Source: Pseudoxanthomonas sp. Root65 | GTDB taxonomy: Bacteria; Pseudomonadota; Gammaproteobacteria; Xanthomonadales; Xanthomonadaceae | NCBI RefSeq assembly: GCF_001427635.1 | Contig: NZ_LMHA01000001.1 | Location: forward strand, 2,021,133 to 2,085,132 | Reading direction: 5' to 3' | Length of the DNA stretch: 64,000 nucleotides | Part shown: positions 36,598-45,400 of the stretch, piece by piece | Position numbering within the stretch: position 1 is the stretch's first letter | Layout: every line of letters starts with the position of its first letter | Notes under the pieces: model-generated | Databases searched by the model: none | Seen by the model: only the letters and a program-made list of their open reading frames with translations | Told to the model about the DNA's origin: nothing | Program-made: the position numbers and the translations under genes

Positions 36598-37311
36598 TCA
36601 CACGTCGATATGGATGCCGCACTCGCGCTTGAGCCCGTTGAAGCGGGTGTCCTCCTCGCGCATGCCGGGCTCCCAGCGGCGCGTGGTGTGGAAGTCACCG
36701 ATCGACACGTAGCCCTGTTCCCACAGCGGGTGGTAGGGCAGGTCGTGCTGCTTCATGTACTGCCACACGTCGCGGTCGGTCCAGTCGACGATGGGGTTGA
36801 TCTTCCAGCGGTCCTCGCGCTGCTGCAGCACCGGTGCGTTGGCGCGGCTGGTGGCTTGCACGCGGCGCAGGCCGGTGAACCAGGTGCCGACACCCAGCTC
36901 CTTCAGCGCGCGCTTCATCGGTTCCACCTTGCGCAGGCTGTTGTACTGCTCGATGCCGACCAGACCCTGCTCCCACAGGCGGCCGTGGCGCGCCTCCATC
37001 CAGGCGCGGCTGACCAGCGGGCGGAATACCTGCAGGTTGAGCTGCAGGCGCTCGGTCAGTTCATCGGCGAAGCGGTAGGTCTCGGGAAACAGGTAGCCGG
37101 TATCGATCAGCACCACCGGGATGTCCGGCTTCTGCCGGGTGACCATGTGCAGCAGCACCGCTGCCTGCGCGCCGAAGCTGGACGACATCGCGGCTTCTGC
37201 CGGCCCGTGCTTGAGCGCCCAGGCGACGCGCTGCTCGGCGGTCTGGGTTTCCAGCCACGCGTTGTGCTCGGCGATCTGGTCCGTGTCCAGGGAAAGGGCG
37301 AGGGCGCTCAT
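36598..37311 (-). CDS. cysH: Phosphoadenylyl-sulfate (PAPS) reductase
   Basis: A 237-residue enzyme reducing PAPS to sulfite with thioredoxin. The nucleotide pocket is [15 protein letters not shown], the helix [15 protein letters not shown] binds the phosphate, and the mobile C-terminal tail ends RECGIH with the catalytic Cys. That Cys is the only one in the protein: the four cysteines that hold an Fe-S cluster in APS reductases are absent, so PAPS is the substrate. This fits the presence of an APS-kinase domain in CysNC nearby. The start overlaps the stop of cysI by four bases. Confidence 0.95.
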   Translation of the reverse strand: MSALALSLDTDQIAEHNAWLETQTAEQRVAWALKHGPAEAAMSSSFGAQAAVLLHMVTRQKPDIPVVLIDTGYLFPETYRFADELTERLQLNLQVFRPLVSRAWMEARHGRLWEQGLVGIEQYNSLRKVEPMKRALKELGVGTWFTGLRRVQATSRANAPVLQQREDRWKINPIVDWTDRDVWQYMKQHDLPYHPLWEQGYVSIGDFHTTRRWEPGMREEDTRFNGLKRECGIHIDV

Positions 37312-39011
37312 GCGTAAAGGTCCAGGGGGATCTGTCGGTGGGTGGGATAGGCGGGCAGGGCGACCACGCCGCTGCGATGCAGGAAGTCGCCGAAGCCTTC
37401 ATCGGCGTCGCGGTCGGCTGCATAGCGCGCGAACAGCCCGTCCAGCGTGGCGAGGATGGCGGCTTCGTCGATGTTTTCGCGGTACAGCGTATTGAGGCGC
37501 TGGCCGCGCGCGTCGCCGCCGAGCATCAGGTTGTAGCGGCCGGGTGCCTTACCGACCAGGGCGATCTCCGCCAGATACGGCCGCGAGCACCCGTTCGGGC
37601 AACCGGAGATGCGCAGCACGATCGGCGCATCGCGCAGGCCGTGCTTGTCCAGCACGGGCTGCAGCTTGTCGGTGAAGTCGGGCAAGTAGCGCTCCGCTTC
37701 GGCCATCGCCAGGCCGCAGGTGGGCAGTGCCACGCAGGCTACGGCCGCGCGCTGGAGCGCGGTGCCGAGTCGTTCGCCCGCATCCAGCCCGTGCGCCTTC
37801 GCCAGCGCATCGATGCGTGCGCGCTCGCCGGCCGGTACGCCGGCGATCACGAGGTTCTGGTTCGCGGTCATCCGGAACTCGCCGCGATGGACGTTGGCGA
37901 TCTCGCGCAGGCCGGTGAGGTGCGTCGCCTGCGCGGTGTCGGCGATGCGGCCCGCGTACAGGTGCAGGGTCAGGTGCCAGCGGCCGTCTTCGCCCTCGAC
38001 CCAACCGTAGCGGTCGCCGTTGTGCTCGAAACGGAAAGGGCGAACCGGCTGCAGCGTCACGCTGCTGCGGCGCTCGATCTCCGCCACGACGGTGTCCAGG
38101 CCATGGTCGTCGATGGTGTACTTGAAACGCGCACGCTTGCGCTGCTCGCGGTTGCCCAGGTCGCGCTGGGTGGTGACCACGGCCGTGGCCACGTCCAGCA
38201 GGTGTTCCGGCGTGATGAAGCCGACCACGTTGCCGACACGCGGGTAGGTTTCGGCATCGCCATGGGTCGCGCCCATGCCGCCGCCGATCACCAGGTTGAA
38301 GCCGGCCAGCGCGCCGTCGTCCAGCACGGCGATGAAGCCGAGGTCGTTGGCGAATACATCCACGTCGTTGACCGGCGGCACGGCGAAGCCGATCTTGAAC
38401 TTGCGCGGCAGGTAGGTGGCGCCGTAGATGGGCTCCTCTTCCTCGCCGCTGCCGGCCACGCGCTCCTCGTCCAGCCAGATCTCGTAGTAGGCGCGCGTGT
38501 TGGGCAGCAGGTGCTCGGACAGCTTCGCCGCCCACGCCTGCACGTCGGCGTGCGCGCGCGATTCCAGCGGATTGGCCGCGACCAGCACGTTGCGGTTGAC
38601 GTCGCCGCAGGCCGCCAGCGTGTCGATCAATGCGGCATTGATGGCCTGCATCGTCGCCTTCAGTTCGCGCTTGATCACACCGTGGAACTGGAAGGCCTGC
38701 CGCGTGGTGATGCGCAGCGAGTGGTTGGCGTACTGCGTGGCGATGGCGTCCAGCTTCAGCCACTGCGCGGGCGTGACCACCCCACCCGGGGTGCGCGTGC
38801 GGATCATGAACTGGTAGGCCGGCTCCAGCTTCTGCCGGCGGCGCTCGTCGCGCAGGTCGCGGTCGTCCTGCTGGTAGCTGCCGTGGTACTTGATCAGGGT
38901 CTGGTCCGATTCGCGCAGCGCACCCGTCACCGGATCGGCCAGGCTGTCGAGCAGGCTGCCGCGCAGGCGGTGGCTCTCGGATTTGATGTCTTCGACGGAG
39001 TGGTTGGACAT
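37308..39011 (-). CDS. cysI: Sulfite reductase hemoprotein subunit
   Basis: A 567-residue siroheme/4Fe-4S protein that reduces sulfite to sulfide with six electrons from the CysJ flavoprotein. The cluster-binding cysteines are in [15 protein letters not shown] and [20 protein letters not shown]. Siroheme-binding arginines occur in [14 protein letters not shown] and RPFRFEH. The middle repeat [19 protein letters not shown] matches the family. It ends inside the start of cysH, and lies 95 bp after the stop of cysJ; a REP-like element occupies that gap. Confidence 0.96.
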   Translation of the reverse strand: MSNHSVEDIKSESHRLRGSLLDSLADPVTGALRESDQTLIKYHGSYQQDDRDLRDERRRQKLEPAYQFMIRTRTPGGVVTPAQWLKLDAIATQYANHSLRITTRQAFQFHGVIKRELKATMQAINAALIDTLAACGDVNRNVLVAANPLESRAHADVQAWAAKLSEHLLPNTRAYYEIWLDEERVAGSGEEEEPIYGATYLPRKFKIGFAVPPVNDVDVFANDLGFIAVLDDGALAGFNLVIGGGMGATHGDAETYPRVGNVVGFITPEHLLDVATAVVTTQRDLGNREQRKRARFKYTIDDHGLDTVVAEIERRSSVTLQPVRPFRFEHNGDRYGWVEGEDGRWHLTLHLYAGRIADTAQATHLTGLREIANVHRGEFRMTANQNLVIAGVPAGERARIDALAKAHGLDAGERLGTALQRAAVACVALPTCGLAMAEAERYLPDFTDKLQPVLDKHGLRDAPIVLRISGCPNGCSRPYLAEIALVGKAPGRYNLMLGGDARGQRLNTLYRENIDEAAILATLDGLFARYAADRDADEGFGDFLHRSGVVALPAYPTHRQIPLDLYA

Positions 39012-39025
39012 GTTCTGATCTTCGG

Positions 39026-39094
39026 TGTGGGAGCGACGTCAGTCGCGAAGGCTTCGTCCGGGGTCCAGGGATCGCGACTTACGTCGCTCCCACA
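39026..39094. repeat. REP-like inverted pair inside the cysJ-cysI gap
   Basis: The arms TGTGGGAGCGACGTCAGTCG plus CGA (39026-39048) and its near-perfect complement (39072-39094, one mismatch) are only 23 bp apart. They belong to the same family as the pair at 28139-28275. This copy lies between two genes of one operon, cysJ stop at 39107 and cysI start at 39011, so it is transcribed and could form a large hairpin in the mRNA. Confidence 0.8.
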
Positions 39095-39106
39095 ACCGCG
39101 CCGGCT

Positions 39107-40972
39107 TCAGTACACATCGCGGCTATAGCGCCCCTCCGTCTGCAGCTGCACCAGGTACTCGCGGGCGGCTTCTTCATCCAGCCCGCCATGCTCGGCGACG
39201 ATGGACTGCAGCGCCGCATGCACGTCCTTGCCCATGCCGATGGCGCCGCACACGTACAGGTGCGCGCCGTTCTGCAGCCAGTCGTAGACGTCGCGGCCGC
39301 GTTCGCGCAGGCGGTCCTGCACGTAGATCTTGCGTGCCTGGTCGCGCGAGAAGGCGAGGTCGAGTCGGTGCAGTTCGCCGCTGCGCAACGCGTCCTGCCA
39401 TTCGCTCTGGTAGAAGAAGCCGTGGTTGAAGTGCTGCGCACCGAAGAACAGCCAGTTGCGCCCGCGTGCGCCGGTTTCCGCGCGCTCCTGCACGAAGCCG
39501 CGGAACGGCGCCATGCCGGTGCCGGGGCCGATCATCAGGATGTCGCGGCTGCCATCGGCCGGCACGCGGAAGCGCTCGTTGGCCTCGATGTAGACCGGCA
39601 CCTGGTCGCCTTCCTCGCGCGCGGCGAGGAAGCCGCTGGCGGCACCGCCATGCGCATGGCCGAAGGCGTCGTAACCCAGCACGTCGACGGTCAGGTGGGC
39701 TTCCTCGCCCACGCGCTTGCGACTGGAGGCGATGGAATACAGGCGCGGTGCCAGCGGCCGCAGCGCGGCGACCAGCTCCTGCGCGGACCAGCCGGCGGGC
39801 CAGCGGCGCAGCACGTCGACCAGCTGGTGCGTGTTGAACAGCTGCGCCAGCGCCGTGTTCTGTGCCGGCGCAAGCAGTGCGTTCAGATCATCGGCCTGGG
39901 CGTGGGCGGCATGTGTGGCGAGGAACGGACGCGACAGGCGGGTCAGTTCGCGGCGCGCGGCCAGCCATTCGCGCAGCGGCAGGGTGTCGCCGCCGTCGCT
40001 GACGGCGGTGTCGCCGTCCAGCCGCAGCGTCTCCAGCACACCATCGACCAGCGCGGCAGGATTGCGGTGGCGTACGCCCAGCGCATCGCCGGGCTCGTAG
40101 TGCAGGCCGCTGCCTTCCAGCGACAGTTCGAGGTGGCGCACGTCCTTGTCGGCCACGCCATGCTGACCGAAGCGCGGGCCCTTGAAATCGCGGCCGCTGA
40201 TGCGCTGGTTGAGCAGCAACTCGGCGGGGAAGGGGTGTTCGTGCGTCCAGAGCGCGGCGTGGCCGGGACGCAGCGGCGTCACCGTGGCCAGCGGCGCGGC
40301 GCCGGTGGCCGGCGCCTTCAGCAGCTCGCGGGCCTGCGCGAGTGCCTGTTCGCGCCACGGGGCGGCGACGGTGTCGATGTCGAGGTCGGCCAGGCCGGTG
40401 GCGAACAGGCGGCTGCCGCCGAGTTCGGCCAGGCGCGCGTCGAGCCGCGTCGCGATGCCGCAGAAGTCGGCATAGCTGGAATCGCCCAGGCCGAGCACGG
40501 CGTATTTCAGGTCCGGCAGCTTCGGCGCGCGCTTGCCGCGCAGGAACTCGACCAGGCCGATGCTGTCGTCCGGCGGATCGCCTTCGCCCTGGGTGCTGAT
40601 GACGATATAGAGCAGGCGCTCGCTGGCCAGCTCGCGCTGCGGGTAGGCATCGGCGCGCAGCAGGCGCACCGACAGCCCGGCGGCTTCGGCCTGCTGCGCC
40701 AGGGCTTCGGCGGTGCGGCGCGCGTTGCCGGTCTGGCTGCCGTAGACGATGGTCAGGCGCTGTGTGGCCTGGGCGCCGGGTGCCGGGGCAATCGCCTTGG
40801 GCGATGCGGCGGCGGCCGCCGGCGCTGCCAGCTGCGCCTGCGCCAGTCCGGCGGCATAGCCGGAGACCCACCACAGACTGGCGCCGTCCAGGCCGGCCAC
40901 GGCCTGGGCCAGCAGCGCCCGCCGTTCCTCCGCGAGGGGGATGGGGGCGAGGACAGGCTGGGTGGCGGACAT
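39107..40972 (-). CDS. cysJ: Sulfite reductase flavoprotein subunit
   Basis: A 621-residue NADPH flavoprotein that passes electrons to CysI. An N-terminal helix region is followed by a flavodoxin domain (IVYGSQTGNARRTAEALA, FMN), the connecting domain, an FAD-binding motif RLYSIASSRKRVGEEAHL and the NADPH site in LMIGPGTGMAPFRGFVQ. The C-terminal part has FGAQHFNHGFFYQSEWQ and the expected end near YSRDVY. The order and length are as in CysJ. It is the first gene of cysJIH and faces cysD across 205 bp. Confidence 0.95.
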   Translation of the reverse strand: MSATQPVLAPIPLAEERRALLAQAVAGLDGASLWWVSGYAAGLAQAQLAAPAAAAASPKAIAPAPGAQATQRLTIVYGSQTGNARRTAEALAQQAEAAGLSVRLLRADAYPQRELASERLLYIVISTQGEGDPPDDSIGLVEFLRGKRAPKLPDLKYAVLGLGDSSYADFCGIATRLDARLAELGGSRLFATGLADLDIDTVAAPWREQALAQARELLKAPATGAAPLATVTPLRPGHAALWTHEHPFPAELLLNQRISGRDFKGPRFGQHGVADKDVRHLELSLEGSGLHYEPGDALGVRHRNPAALVDGVLETLRLDGDTAVSDGGDTLPLREWLAARRELTRLSRPFLATHAAHAQADDLNALLAPAQNTALAQLFNTHQLVDVLRRWPAGWSAQELVAALRPLAPRLYSIASSRKRVGEEAHLTVDVLGYDAFGHAHGGAASGFLAAREEGDQVPVYIEANERFRVPADGSRDILMIGPGTGMAPFRGFVQERAETGARGRNWLFFGAQHFNHGFFYQSEWQDALRSGELHRLDLAFSRDQARKIYVQDRLRERGRDVYDWLQNGAHLYVCGAIGMGKDVHAALQSIVAEHGGLDEEAAREYLVQLQTEGRYSRDVY

Positions 40973-41177
40973 CGATATGGGCCGTGGGCGCGAGGTGGAC
41001 GACCGATGGTAGGGAGGCGCCGGGACCGCCAGAAAGGACGCATGGTTATGGGCTTATGGCCTGCGCTTATTTCGCCGGCATGCGTCCACCGCCGAATACT
41101 GCCCGCCCTCCCGGACCCGTTGGCGATGCCCTGCTAGGCTAGCCCGTCCGTAGCCACCGTCCCTGCTGCCTGCCTCG
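40973..41177. promoter_or_regulatory. Divergent cysJ/cysD control region
   Basis: 205 bp of non-coding DNA separate the start codons of the two divergent operons. Inside it three TTAT motifs lie close together on the plus strand (41046-41049, 41054-41057 and 41067-41070), spaced by 4 and 9 bases. A CysB site is expected here, and TTAT/ATAA-rich half-sites are plausible, but I could not match a defined consensus. Confidence 0.4.
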
Positions 41178-42089
41178 ATGACTGCCGTACCCCGCCTGTC
41201 CCACCTCGACCGCCTGGAAGCGGAAAGCATTCATATCCTGCGCGAGGTCGCCGCCGAATTCCGCAACCCGGTGCTGCTGTACTCGGTGGGCAAGGACAGT
41301 TCGGTGCTGCTGCACCTGCTGCTGAAGGCCTTCGCCCCGGCCCGCCCGCCGATTCCGTTGCTGCACGTGGATACGCGCTGGAAATTTCGCGAGATGATCG
41401 CCTTCCGCGACCAGCGCGCCGCCGAGACCGGGGTGGACCTGCGCGTGCACATCAACCCGGACGGCATCGCCCGCGACATCGGCCCGATCAGCCACGGCGC
41501 CACCGTCCACACCGACGTGATGAAGACCCAGGGCCTGAAGCAGGCGCTGGATCACTACAAGTTCGATGCCGCCATCGGTGGCGCGCGCCGCGACGAGGAG
41601 AAGTCGCGCGCCAAGGAACGCGTGTTCTCCTTCCGCAACGACAGGCACCGCTGGGACCCCAAGAACCAGCGTCCCGAACTTTGGAACCTCTACAACGCGC
41701 GCATCCATACCGGCGAGAGCGTGCGCGTGTTCCCGCTCTCCAACTGGACGGAGCTGGACATCTGGCTCTACATCTACCGCGAGCACATTCCCGTGGTGCC
41801 GCTGTACTTCGCCGCCGAGCGGCCGGTCGTCGAGCGTGATGGCGCCCTGCTGATGGTCGACGACGAGCGCCTGCCGCTGCGCGAGGGCGAAGTACCGCAG
41901 CAGCGCCGCGTCCGCTTCCGCACGCTGGGCTGCTACCCGCTGACGGGCGCGATCGAGTCCGAGGCCGATTCGCTGGAGAAGATCATCGCCGAGATGCTGG
42001 TGACGACCAGCTCCGAACGCCAGGGCCGCGTGATCGACCACGATCCGGGCGCATCGATGGAGAAGAAGAAGCTGGAGGGATACTTCTGA
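41178..42089 (+). CDS. cysD: Sulfate adenylyltransferase subunit 2
   Basis: A 303-residue subunit of ATP sulfurylase, which makes APS from sulfate and ATP. The PP-loop motif reads [15 protein letters not shown] near the N-terminus, and the family marks FKGARRDEE-like region appears as [34 protein letters not shown] and [16 protein letters not shown] follow. It has the usual 300-residue length. It is followed 172 bp later by cysNC; a palindromic repeat sits in that gap. CysD works as a heterodimer with the GTPase half of CysNC. Confidence 0.96.
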   Translation: MTAVPRLSHLDRLEAESIHILREVAAEFRNPVLLYSVGKDSSVLLHLLLKAFAPARPPIPLLHVDTRWKFREMIAFRDQRAAETGVDLRVHINPDGIARDIGPISHGATVHTDVMKTQGLKQALDHYKFDAAIGGARRDEEKSRAKERVFSFRNDRHRWDPKNQRPELWNLYNARIHTGESVRVFPLSNWTELDIWLYIYREHIPVVPLYFAAERPVVERDGALLMVDDERLPLREGEVPQQRRVRFRTLGCYPLTGAIESEADSLEKIIAEMLVTTSSERQGRVIDHDPGASMEKKKLEGYF

Positions 42090-42106
42090 TGCGTATTCCT
42101 CCGCCG

Positions 42107-42213
42107 TCGTCCCAGCGCACGCTGGGACCCATGTTGATGTTCGCGCGATCCATGTCCCGCGCTGAGAAACAAGGCAAGATCCCAATGGATCCCAGCGTTC
42201 GCTGGGATGACGA
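42107..42213. repeat. Imperfect palindrome between cysD and cysNC
   Basis: Arms at 42107-42132 (TCGTCCCAGCGCACGCTGGG plus ACCCAT) and 42185-42213 (its imperfect complement, ATGGATCCCAGCG..CGCTGGGATGACGA) bracket 52 bp. Each arm also holds a small hairpin, CCCAGCG-N2-CGCTGGG. The layout is that of the dispersed element at 24219-24298, with GGGA/CCCAG arms and a GATGACG-type end. It lies inside the cysD-cysNC operon and could fold in the mRNA. Confidence 0.65.
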
Positions 42214-42261
42214 TACGGGTGTGGAATTGACGCGCATGAAGACGATGCCGGTGGCCGCTGC

Positions 42262-44136
42262 ATGAATACCGCCAGTGACATCTCCACCTACCTCAAACAA
42301 CACGAATCCAAGCCGCTGCTTCGCTTCATCACCTGCGGTAGCGTGGACGATGGCAAGAGCACGCTGATCGGGCGCCTGCTGCATGACAGCAAGCGCCTGT
42401 TCGACGACCAGCTGGCGGCGCTGGAGAAGGACAGCCGCAAGCACGGCACGCAGGGCGAGCGCATCGATTACGCGCTGCTGCTGGACGGCCTGGCCGCCGA
42501 GCGCGAACAGGGCATCACCATCGACGTGGCCTACCGCTACTTCGACACCGACCAGCGCAAGTTCATCGTCGCCGACTGCCCCGGCCACGAGCAGTACACG
42601 CGCAACATGGCCACCGGCGCGTCCACCGCGGACCTGGCCGTGGTGCTGGTGGACGCGCGCAAGGGCCTGCTGACGCAGACCCACCGGCACAGCTACATCG
42701 TCTCGCTGCTCGGCATCCGCCACGTGGTGCTGGCGGTGAACAAGATGGACCTGGTCGAGTTCGACGAGGCCGTGTTCGCGCGCATCGCCGCCGACTACCG
42801 CGCGCTGGCGCAGCGGCTGGGCATCGCCGAGGTCACCTGCATCCCGCTGTCGGCGCTGGAGGGCGACAACCTGTCGTCGCGGTCCGCGCGCACGCCGTGG
42901 TACGCCGGCCCGGCATTGCTCGAACACCTGGAGCAGGTGCAGGTCGATGCGCAGGACGATGGCGGCGCCCTTCGCCTGCCGGTGCAGTGGGTGAACCGTC
43001 CGCACCAGAATTTCCGTGGCTACGCCGGCACCATCGCCGCCGGCGCAGTGAAGCCCGGCGACGAGATCATCGTGCTGCCGTCGGCGCGCCGCTCGCGGGT
43101 GACGCAGGTGCTCGGCGCCGATGGCGAGGTCGCTTCGGCCGGTGCGGGGCAAGCGGTGACGCTGACCCTGGCCGACGAGATCGACATCAGCCGCGGCGAC
43201 GTGATCGCCGCCGGCGGCGATCCACCGGAAGTGGCCGACCAGTTCGCCGCGCATGTGCTGTGGATGTCCGACGCGCCGCTGCTGCCGGGACGGCCTTACT
43301 GGCTGAAGATCGGCGCGCGTACCGTGTCCGCCACGGTCACCGAGATCAAGCATCGCATCGACGTGAACACGCAGGAGCACCTGGCCGCCAAGCGGCTGGA
43401 GCTCAACGAGGTCGGCTACTGCAACCTCAGCCTGGACGAGCCCATCGCCTTCGAGGCCTATGCACGCAACCGCGCGCTGGGCGGCTTCATCCTGATCGAC
43501 CGCTACGACAACACCACCGCCGGCGCCGGCACCCTGGATTTCGCGCTTCGTCGTGCCGGCAACGTGCACTGGCAGCATGTCGATGTCGACAAGGCCGCGC
43601 GCGCGCGCCAGAAGGGCCAGGCGCCGAAGGTGCTGTGGTTCACGGGCCTGTCCGGCGCGGGCAAGTCGACCATCGCCAACCTGGTGGACAAGCGCCTGCA
43701 TGCGCTCGGCTACCACAGCTTCCTGCTGGACGGCGACAACGTGCGCCACGGCCTGAACCGCGACCTGGGTTTCACCGACGAGGATCGCGTGGAGAACATC
43801 CGCCGCGTGGCGGAAGTGGCCAGGCTGATGGCCGACGCCGGCCTGATTGTGCTGGTCAGCTTCATCTCGCCATTCCGCGCCGAGCGGCGGATGGCGCGCG
43901 AGCGTTTCGCCGACGACGAGTTCGTCGAGGTCTTCGTCGACGTGCCGCTGGCGCTGGCCGAGGCCCGCGATGTGAAGGGCCTGTACCGCAAGGCGCGCGC
44001 GGGCCTGATCCCCAATTTCACCGGCATCGATTCGCCGTACGAGGTGCCCGAGCATCCGGAGCTGCACCTGCACGCAGGTGAACAGGCCCCCGAAGCGCTG
44101 GCGCTGCAGGTGCTCGCCCACCTGGGCCTGGAGTAG
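42262..44136 (+). CDS. cysN: Sulfate adenylyltransferase subunit 1 fused to APS kinase
   Basis: A 624-residue bifunctional CysNC. Residues 1 to about 440 form the GTPase subunit of ATP sulfurylase: G1 [19 protein letters not shown]3 [14 protein letters not shown] and G4 AVNKMDLV, then EF-Tu-like barrels. From about 450 the APS kinase domain begins: [19 protein letters not shown] (Walker A), [15 protein letters not shown] and [14 protein letters not shown], ending at [14 protein letters not shown]. The fusion lets one protein drive GTP-dependent APS synthesis and phosphorylation to PAPS, the substrate of the single-Cys CysH nearby. Follows cysD. Confidence 0.96.
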   Translation: MNTASDISTYLKQHESKPLLRFITCGSVDDGKSTLIGRLLHDSKRLFDDQLAALEKDSRKHGTQGERIDYALLLDGLAAEREQGITIDVAYRYFDTDQRKFIVADCPGHEQYTRNMATGASTADLAVVLVDARKGLLTQTHRHSYIVSLLGIRHVVLAVNKMDLVEFDEAVFARIAADYRALAQRLGIAEVTCIPLSALEGDNLSSRSARTPWYAGPALLEHLEQVQVDAQDDGGALRLPVQWVNRPHQNFRGYAGTIAAGAVKPGDEIIVLPSARRSRVTQVLGADGEVASAGAGQAVTLTLADEIDISRGDVIAAGGDPPEVADQFAAHVLWMSDAPLLPGRPYWLKIGARTVSATVTEIKHRIDVNTQEHLAAKRLELNEVGYCNLSLDEPIAFEAYARNRALGGFILIDRYDNTTAGAGTLDFALRRAGNVHWQHVDVDKAARARQKGQAPKVLWFTGLSGAGKSTIANLVDKRLHALGYHSFLLDGDNVRHGLNRDLGFTDEDRVENIRRVAEVARLMADAGLIVLVSFISPFRAERRMARERFADDEFVEVFVDVPLALAEARDVKGLYRKARAGLIPNFTGIDSPYEVPEHPELHLHAGEQAPEALALQVLAHLGLE

Positions 44137-44276
44137 CCGTTCAGCACGGATCCGGCCCGCAAGGGCCATTGGTCATGGCGGGCGGTGTGCACCGTCCGCC
44201 CTTTGGCGCGTTTACGGCACGTGCCGCCGCATCCGTGACACTGCGTGTCCCGTAGGGTCGGTAAACTCCTCGAATA

Positions 44277-45395
44277 ATGATGATTACGGGACCCTCCATG
44301 CTCAGCCGATCCGTCCTCCGCGCGCTCGCGGTCGCCCTGCCCCTGCTGATGCTCGCCGGCTGCGGCGACGACGAGGCGCAGGCGAAGGCCAACGGCGGGC
44401 CGGCGGAGCGGCCGATTCCGGTGACCACCCAGCAGATCCAGCTCACCGCCTGGAACGACACCCTGCAGGCGCTGGGTACGGCCAAGGCGCGCGAATCCGT
44501 CACCCTGACCGCGAAGGTCAGCGAGATCGTGCAGGACGTGCACTTCGAGAGCGGGCAGCAGGTGGGTGCCGGCCAGAAGCTGGTCACCCTGAAGGGCGAT
44601 GCCGCGCAGGCCACGCTGGTCCAGGCCGAGGCGACCTACGCCGAGGCCGAACGTCTTTACCGCCGGCAGAAGGAACTGGCCGACCAGCAGCTGATCGCGC
44701 GCTCGCAGCTCGATACCCAGCTCGCCCTTCGCGACGCCGCCGCCGCGCGCGTGCGCCAGGCGCGCGCCGACATCGGCGACCGCAGCGTACGCGCGCCGTT
44801 CGCCGGCGTGCTGGGCATCCGGCAGGTCAGTCCCGGCTCGCTGATCACCGCCAACAGCACCATCGCCACGCTCGACGACATCTCGCGCATGTATGTCGAC
44901 TTCCAGGTGCCGGAAGCAGCGCTGGCCTCGGTCGAGGCCGGCAACACCGTGACCGCGACCGCCGCCGCCTATCCGGGCGAGTCGTTCGAGGGGCAGGTGG
45001 AAACCATCGATGCGCGCATCGACGCGAACACGCGCGCGGTGACCGTGCGTGCGGTCTTCGCGAACGAGGGACGCAAGCTGCGCCCCGGCATGCTGCTGGA
45101 TGTGCGCCTGTTCCGCCCCGAGCGGCAGGCGCTGGTGATCCCGGAGATCGCGGTGGTGCAGGTGGGCCGCGACTCGTTCGTCTACCGGGTCAAGCCGGAT
45201 GGCAGCGTCGAGCAGGCGCCGGTGACCGCAGGCGTGCGTCGCGACGGGAAAGTCGAAATCCTCAAGGGCGTCGCCGCCGGCGATCGCATCGTCATTGACG
45301 GCACCGGCAAGCTGCGTCCGGGCGTGAAGGTGGCCGATGCCGCGCCCGCCGCGCCGGCGAAGCAGGACGAGCCCGCCGCCGACGGCCAGGGCTGA
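44277..45395 (+). CDS. RND efflux membrane fusion protein
   Basis: A 372-residue periplasmic adaptor, probably lipidated. The lipobox LLMLAGC follows a short N-terminal region; ATGs at 44277, 44280 and 44298 are all possible starts, and the last would give the neatest signal (MLSRSVLRALAVALPLLMLAGC). Then come the lipoyl half KVSEIVQDVHFESGQQVG, a coiled-coil hairpin, the second half SVRAPFAGVLGIRQVSPGS and a barrel domain (MYVDFQVPEAALASVEAG). It ends 5 bp before the RND pump. Members of this type of pair export drugs or dyes; no regulator or outer-membrane channel gene adjoins. Confidence 0.88.
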   Translation: MMITGPSMLSRSVLRALAVALPLLMLAGCGDDEAQAKANGGPAERPIPVTTQQIQLTAWNDTLQALGTAKARESVTLTAKVSEIVQDVHFESGQQVGAGQKLVTLKGDAAQATLVQAEATYAEAERLYRRQKELADQQLIARSQLDTQLALRDAAAARVRQARADIGDRSVRAPFAGVLGIRQVSPGSLITANSTIATLDDISRMYVDFQVPEAALASVEAGNTVTATAAAYPGESFEGQVETIDARIDANTRAVTVRAVFANEGRKLRPGMLLDVRLFRPERQALVIPEIAVVQVGRDSFVYRVKPDGSVEQAPVTAGVRRDGKVEILKGVAAGDRIVIDGTGKLRPGVKVADAAPAAPAKQDEPAADGQG

Positions 45396-45400
45396 GCGCC

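Noticed and set aside
44161..44215. Terminator after cysNC
   Set aside because: A GC-rich hairpin (GGGCGGTG..CGTCCGCCC) can be drawn, but the pairing is interrupted and the T-run is only three bases, so I did not list it.
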